This document shows, one piece after another, positions 1 through 5,294 of a DNA stretch of 6,658 bases (its first letter is position 1; each line of letters opens with the position of its first letter). The notes beneath the pieces are model-generated. The model did not search any database, was not told where the DNA came from, and saw nothing but the letters and a program-made list of their open reading frames with translations. Origin of the DNA: Bacillota bacterium. GTDB taxonomy: Bacteria; Bacillota; Clostridia; Lachnospirales; Lachnospiraceae. The stretch spans positions 1 through 6,658 of the forward strand of contig JAEWHR010000226.1 in NCBI GenBank assembly GCA_023387655.1, in the 5' to 3' direction. Both the position numbers and the translations under genes were made by a program.

Positions 1-380
1 GCTTCAAAGCTTTCTGCTATCTGAGGATACTTCGCCACATTTTCTTTGTTATTTACCATCATTTCCATGATACCAGGAACCCAAGTATCATACCAATAAT
101 GATCCACACCTTCGATACTATTAACAAATAAGACACCTGCTACTGCTAATTCCCACAATAGTTTTGCTGTATCTTCTTCACTTTTACCGCATTTCAAGGC
201 TAATTCTTTCGCTGTCGCCTTTTTTCTAATCTCCATACATAAGGCTACTTCAGCCATTTCCTCAGTAACTACTGGCTCAAGTATTCTATACTCTGGATCG
301 GTTGCTTTGATTTCATTTTTAGAACCACGTTTCTTTCTGCTAATATGATTGGCTAGGTCTAGAACTTTTTCTTTTACCAT
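1..380 (-). CDS. N-terminus of a probable 4Fe-4S/flavin oxidoreductase (partial, runs off the left edge)
   Basis: 126 complete residues are visible from ATG 380; the rest lies beyond position 1. The start is well supported: GGAGGT (386-391) sits 5 nt upstream. Residues 1-30 are basic (SRKKRGSK). Residues 40-92 look like a winged-helix or helical domain (TAKELALKCGKSEEDTAKLL), followed by an aromatic stretch GVDHYWYDTWVPGIMEMMVNN (91-111 region) and KYPQIAESFE. From memory, this N-terminus matches anaerobic clostridial proteins that continue into cysteine-rich 4Fe-4S domains and a pyridine-nucleotide-disulfide oxidoreductase domain; none of those catalytic parts can be seen here. It lies 26 bp downstream of the HypB gene on the same strand, so it is probably the third gene of the operon and a candidate partner of HypB. 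The fold assignment rests on recalled similarity and could be wrong; that the frame is coding is secure. Confidence 0.6.
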   Translation of the reverse strand, partial: MVKEKVLDLANHISRKKRGSKNEIKATDPEYRILEPVVTEEMAEVALCMEIRKKATAKELALKCGKSEEDTAKLLWELAVAGVLFVNSIEGVDHYWYDTWVPGIMEMMVNNKENVAKYPQIAESFE

Positions 381-406
381 AGGATACCTCCAAATAGAAT
401 TTATGT

Positions 407-1078
407 TTATACTTCCTTCCATTCCTTAACTTCTGTACGTAACCAATCAGCCCACATATCAATTCCTTCACCTGTTCTTGCTGAGATAGGAATGATCTTA
501 ATGTTCGGATTTATTTTTTTAACACGTTCGACACAAACTTCCAAGTTAAAATCAAAATGTTCTAATACATCTATTTTGTTAATCAATAACACATCAACAA
601 TAGAGAACATCAATGGATATTTTAAAGGTTTGTCGTCTCCTTCCGGTATACTAAGTATCATTGCATTCTTACTAGCACCTGTATCAAATTCTGCAGGACA
701 GACTAAATTTCCTACATTTTCTAAGATAGCAAGGTCCAGTCCTAATGTATCAAGTCCAAGAAGACCCTGTCTCGTCATATCTGCATCAAGATGACACATT
801 CCTCCGGTATGTAACTGAATTACCTTAACACCTGTTTCCGCTATCGTTTTTGCATCAACGTCAGAATCAATGTCCGCTTCCATAACTCCAATAGACATCT
901 CATCTTTAAGTAGTGCTATCGTCTTTTTTAATGTACTTGTCTTACCTGCTCCCGGTGAAGACATTAAATTTAGTAAAAACACTCCCTTTTGTTTTAAATC
1001 CTCACGAAGAAGATCAGCGTCCTTATTATTATCTTCAAACACGCTTTGCTTAATCTCAAGTATCTTGAACTCTTTCAT
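407..1078 (-). CDS. hypB: HypB-like nickel-insertion GTPase
   Basis: A 223-residue SIMIBI-class GTPase. The P-loop is SSPGAGKT (40-47). MEADIDSDVDA (66-76) is the switch region. NKID (167-170) is the guanine-specificity motif and ISAR (198-201) the G5 motif. The G-domain metal-site residues of HypB are present: Cys95-His96 (GGMCHLDADM) and Cys127 (NVGNLVCPAEFDTG). The N-terminal CxxCGC high-affinity nickel motif of E. coli HypB and the His-rich stretch of some homologues are both absent, so this is a minimal form. In characterised systems HypB, with HypA, delivers Ni to [NiFe]-hydrogenase in the cytoplasm. No hypA or hydrogenase gene is visible here; its neighbours are a membrane protein and an oxidoreductase, so the client may differ (inference). 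ATG 1078 has an AGAGG-type ribosome site 7-8 nt upstream (CAGGAAAGAGGTAACTT). Family assignment is firm; the substrate is not. Confidence 0.93.
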   Translation of the reverse strand: MKEFKILEIKQSVFEDNNKDADLLREDLKQKGVFLLNLMSSPGAGKTSTLKKTIALLKDEMSIGVMEADIDSDVDAKTIAETGVKVIQLHTGGMCHLDADMTRQGLLGLDTLGLDLAILENVGNLVCPAEFDTGASKNAMILSIPEGDDKPLKYPLMFSIVDVLLINKIDVLEHFDFNLEVCVERVKKINPNIKIIPISARTGEGIDMWADWLRTEVKEWKEV

Positions 1079-1161
1079 AAGTTACCTCTTTCCTGCATTG
1101 CTTTTTGTTATAGCAAGCTTTTTTATAATTTCTAAACATACTTTATAAAAGTTATCTTTTG

Positions 1162-1225
1162 CTCCTATACCATCTATGGTTAACTTACAAAAGATTTTTC
1201 TTTCTCCTATAGTTATCTATGCTTA
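1162..1225. repeat. Degenerate direct repeat between the membrane gene and hypB
   Basis: CTCCTATA-N(2-3)-ATCTATG-N-TTA occurs at 1162-1182 and again at 1204-1225, 42 bp apart. On the minus strand each copy reads TAA-N-CATAGAT-N(2-3)-TATAGGAG, and the second copy supplies the TAA stop codon of the membrane protein. It looks like a small duplication of the gene end. The TATAGGAG ends resemble ribosome sites but no start codon with a useful frame follows. The rest of the 144-bp gap (1079-1222) shows no gene and no terminator, in keeping with read-through into hypB. Confidence 0.45.
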
Positions 1226-2218
1226 TTTACCCGTGGATGGATCCGCTAACACTTTTACTTCTTGGAATTTCTTCATATCAACATACAATTCTTGTTTGTA
1301 TGGATTTCTCTTTGTTTTTCTTGCATGGTAAACCATAAAGACAGCTACCGCGATATTAACCAGTAACGCTGCAAAACTCCAAATAAATAATGCCCCCCTA
1401 TTATAAGTTGAAGATACTGCAAATCTGCCTTTATCAATAAATGCAGGTACCGTCTGTGCAAACATGCACCATAACGCTAAAGTATGAGCACGGTGCTGTA
1501 ACCATGCACCTTTTCCAACTGTGAAGGCACATACGGTTGGCGCTAATAATAATGCAAATCCACAGTACCAAGCATGACCTGGTAAACAGTTGTAAGTGTA
1601 AGCAAAATTCCATAAATCATAAGCAATAATCCAGAACCACATCATATCCGGCCATAACATATCTTGGCTTTTATCAGACTTTGTTTTCTTTCTGATACAG
1701 ATGCCTACCCATCCAGTTATGGTTATGATATTTAAAATTCCAGCAGCTGCATTCATGAAGTTCCAAGGACCTCCAAGAACATACATAGAACCATCTGCCA
1801 ACATACCACCTTTTGAATATTGAAGTCCAATTTCAATATCTCTTGCAACCGCTTCTAAAATATTGATTGCTAAGATTAATGGCGGAAAACATAAGGCAAT
1901 TCGATTGTTTGCCAAACGCCATTCTTTACCTGTCTTCTTGTTCGTTCCACGAAGATGACGAATGCACCAAAAACCTATACATCCCGCTGTTGCTGAATAT
2001 ACTTTAGCTAAGTGAAACCAGTCTGTGTATGTAGTGTCGCTTAATACAGTAAACCATAGGACTGATAAAACGATTGGTAAAATGATAAAACAGACAAACC
2101 CTCCCACCGTAGATCTTCTGGTAAATTCATTAAGTGCAAATAGTAATGCAAATACAAGAATCCAGACAAGCCATACAGATAATGCTGTTGCCCCACTTTC
2201 ATAATTGAACGTAAACAC
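1223..2218 (-). CDS. DUF5692-like polytopic membrane protein
   Basis: From GTG 2218 the protein has 331 residues and begins MFTFNYESG. Hydrophobic segments lie at about 12-30, 38-60, 70-88, 107-124, 150-175, 190-208, 215-235, 243-262 and 275-297, giving eight to nine membrane spans and a basic, soluble C-tail (HARKTKRNPYKQELYVDMKKF). Conserved-looking parts are AYDLWNFAYTYNCLPGHAWYCGFALLLAPT (about 199-228) and HTLALWCMFAQ; from memory these match DUF5692 proteins, whose function is unknown. Several Cys, His and Trp residues lie in or near membrane segments, but I see no known transporter signature. The start is a correction: the in-frame ATG at 2305 has no ribosome site and lies inside the operator, whereas GTG 2218 has AAGGAGG 8 nt upstream. 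It is first in an operon with hypB and an oxidoreductase, so a role in metal or substrate entry is possible but unproven. Confidence 0.85.
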   Translation of the reverse strand: MFTFNYESGATALSVWLVWILVFALLFALNEFTRRSTVGGFVCFIILPIVLSVLWFTVLSDTTYTDWFHLAKVYSATAGCIGFWCIRHLRGTNKKTGKEWRLANNRIALCFPPLILAINILEAVARDIEIGLQYSKGGMLADGSMYVLGGPWNFMNAAAGILNIITITGWVGICIRKKTKSDKSQDMLWPDMMWFWIIAYDLWNFAYTYNCLPGHAWYCGFALLLAPTVCAFTVGKGAWLQHRAHTLALWCMFAQTVPAFIDKGRFAVSSTYNRGALFIWSFAALLVNIAVAVFMVYHARKTKRNPYKQELYVDMKKFQEVKVLADPSTGK

Positions 2219-2226
2219 TTTCACAT

Positions 2227-2233
2227 CCTCCTT
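2227..2233 (-). promoter_or_regulatory. Ribosome-binding site that fixes the membrane-protein start
   Basis: AAGGAGG on the minus strand is a full anti-16S match, 8 nt before GTG 2218. No comparable site precedes ATG 2305. An out-of-frame ATG overlaps its end (GGATGTG), and the in-frame GTG at 2224 is too close to be used. Confidence 0.85.
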
Positions 2234-2265
2234 TTTATACGCAATTAAATTCACATCAATGGAAC

Positions 2266-2276
2266 TGATGGGACCA
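2266..2276. promoter_or_regulatory. Possible weak third GntR operator
   Basis: TGATGGGACCA matches TGGTnnnACCA at seven of eight defined positions. Its centre (2271) is 33 bp, about three helical turns, from the centre of the operator at 2297-2311, so both would lie on the same face of the helix. It sits within the leader of the membrane-protein mRNA. It is much less certain than the two better sites. Confidence 0.3.
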
Positions 2277-2296
2277 TTCCCTATCCCCTCATCTCT

Positions 2297-2311
2297 TCTG
2301 GTCATACCACA
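2297..2311. promoter_or_regulatory. Predicted GntR/FadR-type operator O1 (membrane-protein operon)
   Basis: TCTGGTCATACCACA contains the palindrome TGGT-CAT-ACCA, the usual TnGTnnnACnA shape bound by FadR-subfamily GntR regulators. It matches operator O2 (2450-2464) at 11 of 15 positions. It lies about 12-28 nt downstream of the predicted start of the minus-strand transcript, a position where a bound repressor would block elongation or promoter clearance. The distal ATG 2305 lies inside it, which further argues against that start. Confidence 0.65.
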
Positions 2312-2330
2312 GTATCAATGATTTGATAAA

Positions 2331-2359
2331 ATATTAACATATTAACATTTTATAGTCAA
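2331..2359 (-). promoter_or_regulatory. Sigma-A promoter for the membrane protein-hypB operon
   Basis: On the minus strand, -35 TTGACT (2354-2359) and -10 TAATAT (2331-2336) are separated by exactly 17 nt. Transcription would start near 2323-2325, giving a leader of about 105 nt before GTG 2218. A perfect 12-bp palindrome, GTCAATATTGAC (2355-2366), overlaps the -35 box and could be a further regulator site or simply a chance mirror of the -35 sequence. Confidence 0.65.
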
Positions 2360-2409
2360 TATTGACCTAATTATTCTTTTATTTTCTATGTGTTTTATGT
2401 ATTTTTCAC

Positions 2410-2438
2410 TTGAAAATTACCTGTATTTTCTATATAAT
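2410..2438 (+). promoter_or_regulatory. Sigma-A promoter for gntR
   Basis: -35 TTGAAA (2410-2415) and -10 TATAAT (2433-2438) are separated by 17 nt. The start site should be near 2445, immediately upstream of operator O2, so the mRNA would carry a leader of about 260 nt. The promoter diverges from that of the membrane-protein operon; the two -35 boxes are about 50 bp apart. Confidence 0.75.
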
Positions 2439-2449
2439 TAATATTGGTA

Positions 2450-2464
2450 TGTGGTTGAACCACA
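2450..2464. promoter_or_regulatory. Predicted GntR/FadR-type operator O2 (gntR autoregulation)
   Basis: TGTGGTTGAACCACA is a perfect 15-bp palindrome (7-bp arms around a central G) of the TGGTnnnACCA class. It starts about 5 nt after the predicted gntR start site, a standard place for autorepression. Shared TGTGGT/ACCA arms with O1 point to one protein binding both, most simply the GntR encoded at 2707-3411. Confidence 0.75.
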
Positions 2465-2488
2465 GCCAAGCTAGGATAAACTGAAATT

Positions 2489-2517
2489 TGTTATAGAAAT
2501 TACAAACTACTATAACA
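2489..2517. other. Inverted repeat in the gntR leader
   Basis: TGTTATAG (2489-2496) and CTATAACA (2510-2517) are perfect 8-bp arms around a 13-nt loop. In RNA this is an AU-rich hairpin at the start of the long gntR leader. No U-run follows, so it is not an ordinary terminator. It does not match a riboswitch I recognise. Confidence 0.4.
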
Positions 2518-2536
2518 GACTATAATGTTAACTCAA

Positions 2537-2680
2537 CTACATTTACAAAGAAAACTCAAGCTACAAGCTACAATGGAAACTCTATCTACAAGCTAGATTG
2601 GAAACTCATCTACAAGATAGATTGAAAACTTATCTACAAGATAGATTGAAAATTCTATCTACAAATCACATGGAACATAG
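2537..2680. repeat. 24-25-bp tandem repeats in the gntR leader
   Basis: Units begin with CTACAA and follow a 24-25-bp period: 2537-2560 (degenerate), 2561-2585, 2586-2609, 2610-2633, 2634-2658 and 2659-2680 (degenerate). The core of the best units is CTACAAGATAGATTG followed by GAAAACT or a variant. Across unit junctions TATCT-ACA-AGATA forms small inverted repeats. The array fills most of the untranslated region of gntR. It carries stops in the reading frames I checked and no convincing leader peptide. Identity is highest among the central units, as expected for slippage-grown repeats, but a regulatory role cannot be excluded. Confidence 0.8.
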
Positions 2681-2706
2681 ATTTAAGAAGAAAGGAAACC
2701 AAACCT

Positions 2707-3411
2707 ATGGAATTTACAAAGCTTAGTGCTCCCTCCTTAAAGGAATTGTTTATACACGAACTTGAGACTATGATATTATCAGGAAAATTACCTGTCGGCG
2801 AAAAACTTCCCCCAGAAAGAGATTTGGCTCAATCCATGCAGGTTAGCCGTGCGGTTGTTAACGCTGGTATTGCTGAGCTTGGGAGAAAGGGTTTTTTAAC
2901 TATTAAACCAAGAGTAGGTACCTTCGTAGCTGATTATCGAAGAAACGGAACACTTGAAACTTTGATCTCTATTATGAATTATAATGGTGGTGTCTTACGT
3001 GATGGAGAAATTCGCTCGATTTTAGAACTGAGAATTGCCTTTGACACTCTGGCAGTAGAACTCTGCATTCCAAAGATTACTGAGGAGGAAATCTTAAAAT
3101 TAAAAGATTATGTTAAACAGTTAGGTGAAGCGAAATCTCCGGAAGCTGCAAGCGAAATCGCCTTTCATTTTCAGCACGAACTCGCTTGTCTCTCTGGTAA
3201 TACCTTAATGCCGCTAATCTTTTCTTCTTTTAAGATTCCTGTACTATTTTTGTGGGAGCGTTTTATCCGTCTCTATGGATTAGAAGTACTTTATAGAAAT
3301 ACAGAAATCCTATGTAACTACATTGCCGAGCGTAATACCCAAAAAGCAGTGGAATGGTTAAAATATTCCATCAATGATACAATTAGCGGAAATCGTCAGA
3401 TTTATTATTAG
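2707..3411 (+). CDS. GntR-family regulator, FadR/FCD subfamily
   Basis: 234 residues. The N-terminal winged helix is classic GntR: ILSGKLPVGEKLPPERDLAQ (23-42), recognition helix QVSRAVVNAGIAELGRKGFL (about 45-64), wing PRVGTFVADY (68-77). The C-terminal part (about 100-225) is all-helical and matches the FCD effector domain: LELRIAFDTLAVELC (106-120), FQHELACLSGN (155-165) and RNTEILCNYIAERNTQKAVEWLKYSI. By alignment from memory, the Asp and three His that bind metal in many FCD proteins are replaced (for example Gln156 where FHxxL is usual), so the effector may be bound without metal. AAAGGA (2691-2696) lies about 10 nt before ATG 2707. It diverges from the membrane protein-hypB operon, and matching palindromes follow both promoters, so it probably represses both. 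The ligand is unknown. Confidence 0.9.
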   Translation: MEFTKLSAPSLKELFIHELETMILSGKLPVGEKLPPERDLAQSMQVSRAVVNAGIAELGRKGFLTIKPRVGTFVADYRRNGTLETLISIMNYNGGVLRDGEIRSILELRIAFDTLAVELCIPKITEEEILKLKDYVKQLGEAKSPEAASEIAFHFQHELACLSGNTLMPLIFSSFKIPVLFLWERFIRLYGLEVLYRNTEILCNYIAERNTQKAVEWLKYSINDTISGNRQIYY

Positions 3412-3422
3412 AATAGAAAGTA

Positions 3423-3491
3423 AAAAAGGAACATACCGTATTATTTCAAAAAGTGATTCAACTCTCCAAAATTACCTGTATGTTCCTTTTT
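3423..3491. terminator. Bidirectional rho-independent terminator after gntR
   Basis: AAAAAGGAACATAC (3423-3436) pairs perfectly with GTATGTTCCTTTTT (3478-3491), a 14-bp stem with a 41-nt loop. A further T-run follows on the plus strand (CATTTTT). On the minus strand the same stem ends in TTTTTT, so it can also stop transcripts arriving from the convergent gene at 3661-4431. It starts 12 nt after the gntR stop codon. The loop is unusually long. Confidence 0.75.
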
Positions 3492-3520
3492 CATTTTTAA
3501 AATCAGATCCTGTTAGAATT

Positions 3521-3669
3521 AATTATAGCCTTAGCAGCTTATTATAACCTTAGCAACTAATTATAGCTTTAACAACTAATTATAGCCTTAACAACTAATT
3601 ATAGCCTTAACAACTAATATAGTCTTAACAACTAATATAGCCTAAACAACTAATATAGCCTTAGCAATT
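3521..3669. repeat. 19/18-bp tandem repeat array between convergent genes
   Basis: Eight head-to-tail units: five of 19 bp starting at 3521, 3540, 3559, 3578 and 3597, then three of 18 bp at 3616, 3634 and 3652. The best unit is AATTATAGCCTTAACAACT; two adjacent copies (3578-3615) are identical. The last unit covers the stop codon and final two codons (Asn-Cys) of the gene at 3661-4431. The minus strand shows TATAAT once per 19-bp unit, but no suitably spaced -35 box, so it is not an obvious promoter array. The region 3412-3660 contains no gene, only this array and the terminator. Confidence 0.9.
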
Positions 3670-4431
3670 ATCTAAAGGACGTAATACACTTCCATATTGC
3701 TTCTGAAACAGCTCATAATCTGGCCCCTTTTTCATCCAAATAACTACCGGCCATGCATTTGTTAGCGCTTGCTTTAGTTGATAAAATACCTCCTCTTGTT
3801 CTAAGAGTTTAAATGTTTTCTTTTCAAATAAAAGTAAAAGGGGCGGTGTATTAACATATGTACTTTGAATCTCATACTTTATCATTTCTACGGGATTTGC
3901 TTTCTTTAATTCTTCTTCATCAATCTCTACTACTTTCTTTTCTATATCTATTGTTTTTAACAAATCATGTTTTGATGATTCCACTCGTATCAATCTCAAT
4001 GGTAGTTTTACAAGCGTACTAAATACTCCTTGCTCTCTAAATAGATGTTTCGATACAATGCAATTACTACAGGAAAATTGAAGATAAGTATGAATCCATT
4101 CTTCCAACATACCAGCATTTTGATAAGCGAGTGCTGATGTTACTGTCGCTGTATAATGGTACTCCTCTCTTTTCTTTGAATACAATATTTTTTTAATGGA
4201 ATCCACAGATAAATAGTATTCCTCTGACAACTCCGATACCGTAATACCGTTCTTATATTTATTACAAATCATCTGATTTCTTCTTTGTAATCGTTTACGG
4301 TAACCCGTTAATTCTCCCCATTCTTTCTTATCTTCCTTAGAAGGAATATATAAAATCTTTCCTTCTGCATATTTCTGAACTTCTCTTAATAACTCCTGGG
4401 GTAATATATTCTTAGCATTTTCATATCTCAT
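3661..4431 (-). CDS. CD3324-like HTH protein with a degenerate ParB-like C-terminal region
   Basis: 256 residues. The first 88 match, from memory, the small CD3324 family of clostridia: MRYENAKNILPQELLREVQKYAEGK with IYIP-like YIP, then a basic segment (YRKRLQRRNQMICNKYK) and a helix-turn-helix (ITVSELSEEYYLSVDSIKKIL, 63-83). This suggests a DNA-binding part. Residues about 100-247 are extra: MLEEWIHTYLQFS (108-120), LPLRLIRV (143-150), TPPLLLLFEKKTFKLL (195-210), WPVVIWMKKGPDYELFQKQYG (227-247). Their order resembles the WVHxFLL, PLxLF, PPLIV and VIIW blocks of ParB-like proteins, but the GNHR-type motif is replaced by EQEEVFYQL. A CSNC pair lies at 121-124. Start ATG 4431 uses AGAGGA within the end of the upstream gene, 3 bp away, implying translational coupling. 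The HTH call is fairly secure; the ParB link is inference. Confidence 0.75.
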   Translation of the reverse strand: MRYENAKNILPQELLREVQKYAEGKILYIPSKEDKKEWGELTGYRKRLQRRNQMICNKYKNGITVSELSEEYYLSVDSIKKILYSKKREEYHYTATVTSALAYQNAGMLEEWIHTYLQFSCSNCIVSKHLFREQGVFSTLVKLPLRLIRVESSKHDLLKTIDIEKKVVEIDEEELKKANPVEMIKYEIQSTYVNTPPLLLLFEKKTFKLLEQEEVFYQLKQALTNAWPVVIWMKKGPDYELFQKQYGSVLRPLDNC

Positions 4432-4434
4432 CTC

Positions 4435-5151
4435 TTAAGTCCTCTTACATATTTTGTTGACACGTTCTTCTAGTTCATGTAAATACTTCACGATTGAATT
4501 ACAAGACTCCTCATCATCAATGGAAGCGTGCCAACGTAGGCAATCCATTGCCTTATAAAATGCCATGCATAAATAACGTTCTTTAAAATTCGGTATTTCA
4601 ATTCCTTCCTCCCTACAATAATCCCATAATAACTCTGGAATCAGAAGGTATGGTTTATTCAAATCCATTATTGCAAAATCAAGTAAGAAGTCACCAATAC
4701 CAGCTCTGCTCCAATCCGGAAATCCAGTTAAAGTTTCACCATCGGTTAACATATTACAGAAAAATGTATTGTTATAAAATAAGAAACGTTTTCCCTCACA
4801 ATAGGGTATATACTCTATCATCTTTTTATAAAATCGAGTAAACACAGCTTCCTCTAATAGTGATGTTTGAAACATCTCCTTCCAATGATACCAATACCCT
4901 TCTTCCTCCTCGCAAAATGTACCGATTAGAAACTCTCTACATGTATCATATGGCAAGATTGCATCTTCTGAAAACTCTCCATACCCAAGAAGATCCGAAA
5001 TATCAACGGAACTAATTTCAAAGATTTTTTTGAAAAATTGCTTATGAATTCTTTGGAAATCCTCAATCGTTAAGTCATCGGATAAATATCCTTCCGGTGT
5101 CATATTAATTATATCTAGTAATCTTTCCTTTAATAATTGATCTTTTTTCAT
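4435..5151 (-). CDS. Truncated aminoglycoside/hygromycin-phosphotransferase-like protein (probable pseudokinase)
   Basis: 238 residues from ATG 5151. The C-terminal half follows the APH/hygromycin-kinase pattern: FLFYNNTFFCNMLTDGETLTGFPDWSRAGIGDFLLDFAIMD aligns with the family's VHGDxxxxNVL...VIDW...GDxxYDLA. The brace Asn (N133) and the metal-binding Asp (D146 in PDWS) remain, but the His and the catalytic Asp of HGD are Tyr126 and Asn128. The usual nucleotide-binding N-lobe (about 80 residues with the Lys) is missing; the protein starts at the helical linker before VDISDLLGYGEF. Loss of phosphotransfer activity is therefore likely. GTG 5157 is possible, but ATG 5151 has GAGG 5 nt upstream, so I chose it. 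It is the first gene of a pair; its stop is 3 bp from the next start. Fold assignment is fairly firm, function unknown. Confidence 0.75.
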   Translation of the reverse strand: MKKDQLLKERLLDIINMTPEGYLSDDLTIEDFQRIHKQFFKKIFEISSVDISDLLGYGEFSEDAILPYDTCREFLIGTFCEEEEGYWYHWKEMFQTSLLEEAVFTRFYKKMIEYIPYCEGKRFLFYNNTFFCNMLTDGETLTGFPDWSRAGIGDFLLDFAIMDLNKPYLLIPELLWDYCREEGIEIPNFKERYLCMAFYKAMDCLRWHASIDDEESCNSIVKYLHELEERVNKICKRT

Positions 5152-5190
5152 ATACACCTCACAATTTTATGTTACTCTTTTTCTTGCCTG

Positions 5191-5214
5191 CAAGATAAAT
5201 TGACAAGTATCTTG
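5191..5214. other. Inverted repeat upstream of the kinase-like gene
   Basis: CAAGATA (5191-5197) and TATCTTG (5208-5214) form a 7-bp inverted repeat with a 10-nt loop, about 40 bp before the start codon, within the predicted leader. It overlaps a second small palindrome, CTTGC-CT-GCAAG (5183-5194), so two mutually exclusive small hairpins could form. No known riboswitch is recognised. Confidence 0.3.
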
Positions 5215-5294
5215 ATTGTTCGAAGCTCTTCTATCCTTTACTATTAAGCTTTTCATTATACTCTTAATCTCTTCATAATTCTCTTTAGTTTTAA

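Noticed and set aside
492..794. 100-codon open frame on the plus strand
   Set aside because: It lies wholly antisense to the HypB GTPase motifs and has no protein-like features or ribosome site.
870..1148. 92-codon open frame on the plus strand
   Set aside because: Antisense to the N-terminal part of HypB, with low-complexity Ser/Leu composition.
2574..2597. Seven-codon leader peptide (METLSTS) in the gntR leader
   Set aside because: Produced by the repeat sequence itself, with no ribosome site; other units do not keep it open.
2440..2700. Riboswitch in the long gntR leader
   Set aside because: The leader is filled by short tandem repeats and one AU-rich hairpin; I recognise no conserved aptamer core and no terminator before the gene.
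3521..3669. CRISPR array
   Set aside because: Units are contiguous with no spacers, and there are no cas genes.
3521..3669. Array of minus-strand promoters from the repeated TATAAT
   Set aside because: No -35-like box falls at 16-18 bp; the nearest TTGTTA matches are 4 or 23 bp away.
4650..4841. 63-codon open frame on the plus strand
   Set aside because: Antisense to the conserved C-lobe of the kinase-like protein; no ribosome site.
5158..5180. TTGCAG-N18-TAAAAT promoter directly before the kinase-like gene
   Set aside because: The start site would fall on the ribosome-binding site, leaving no usable leader.
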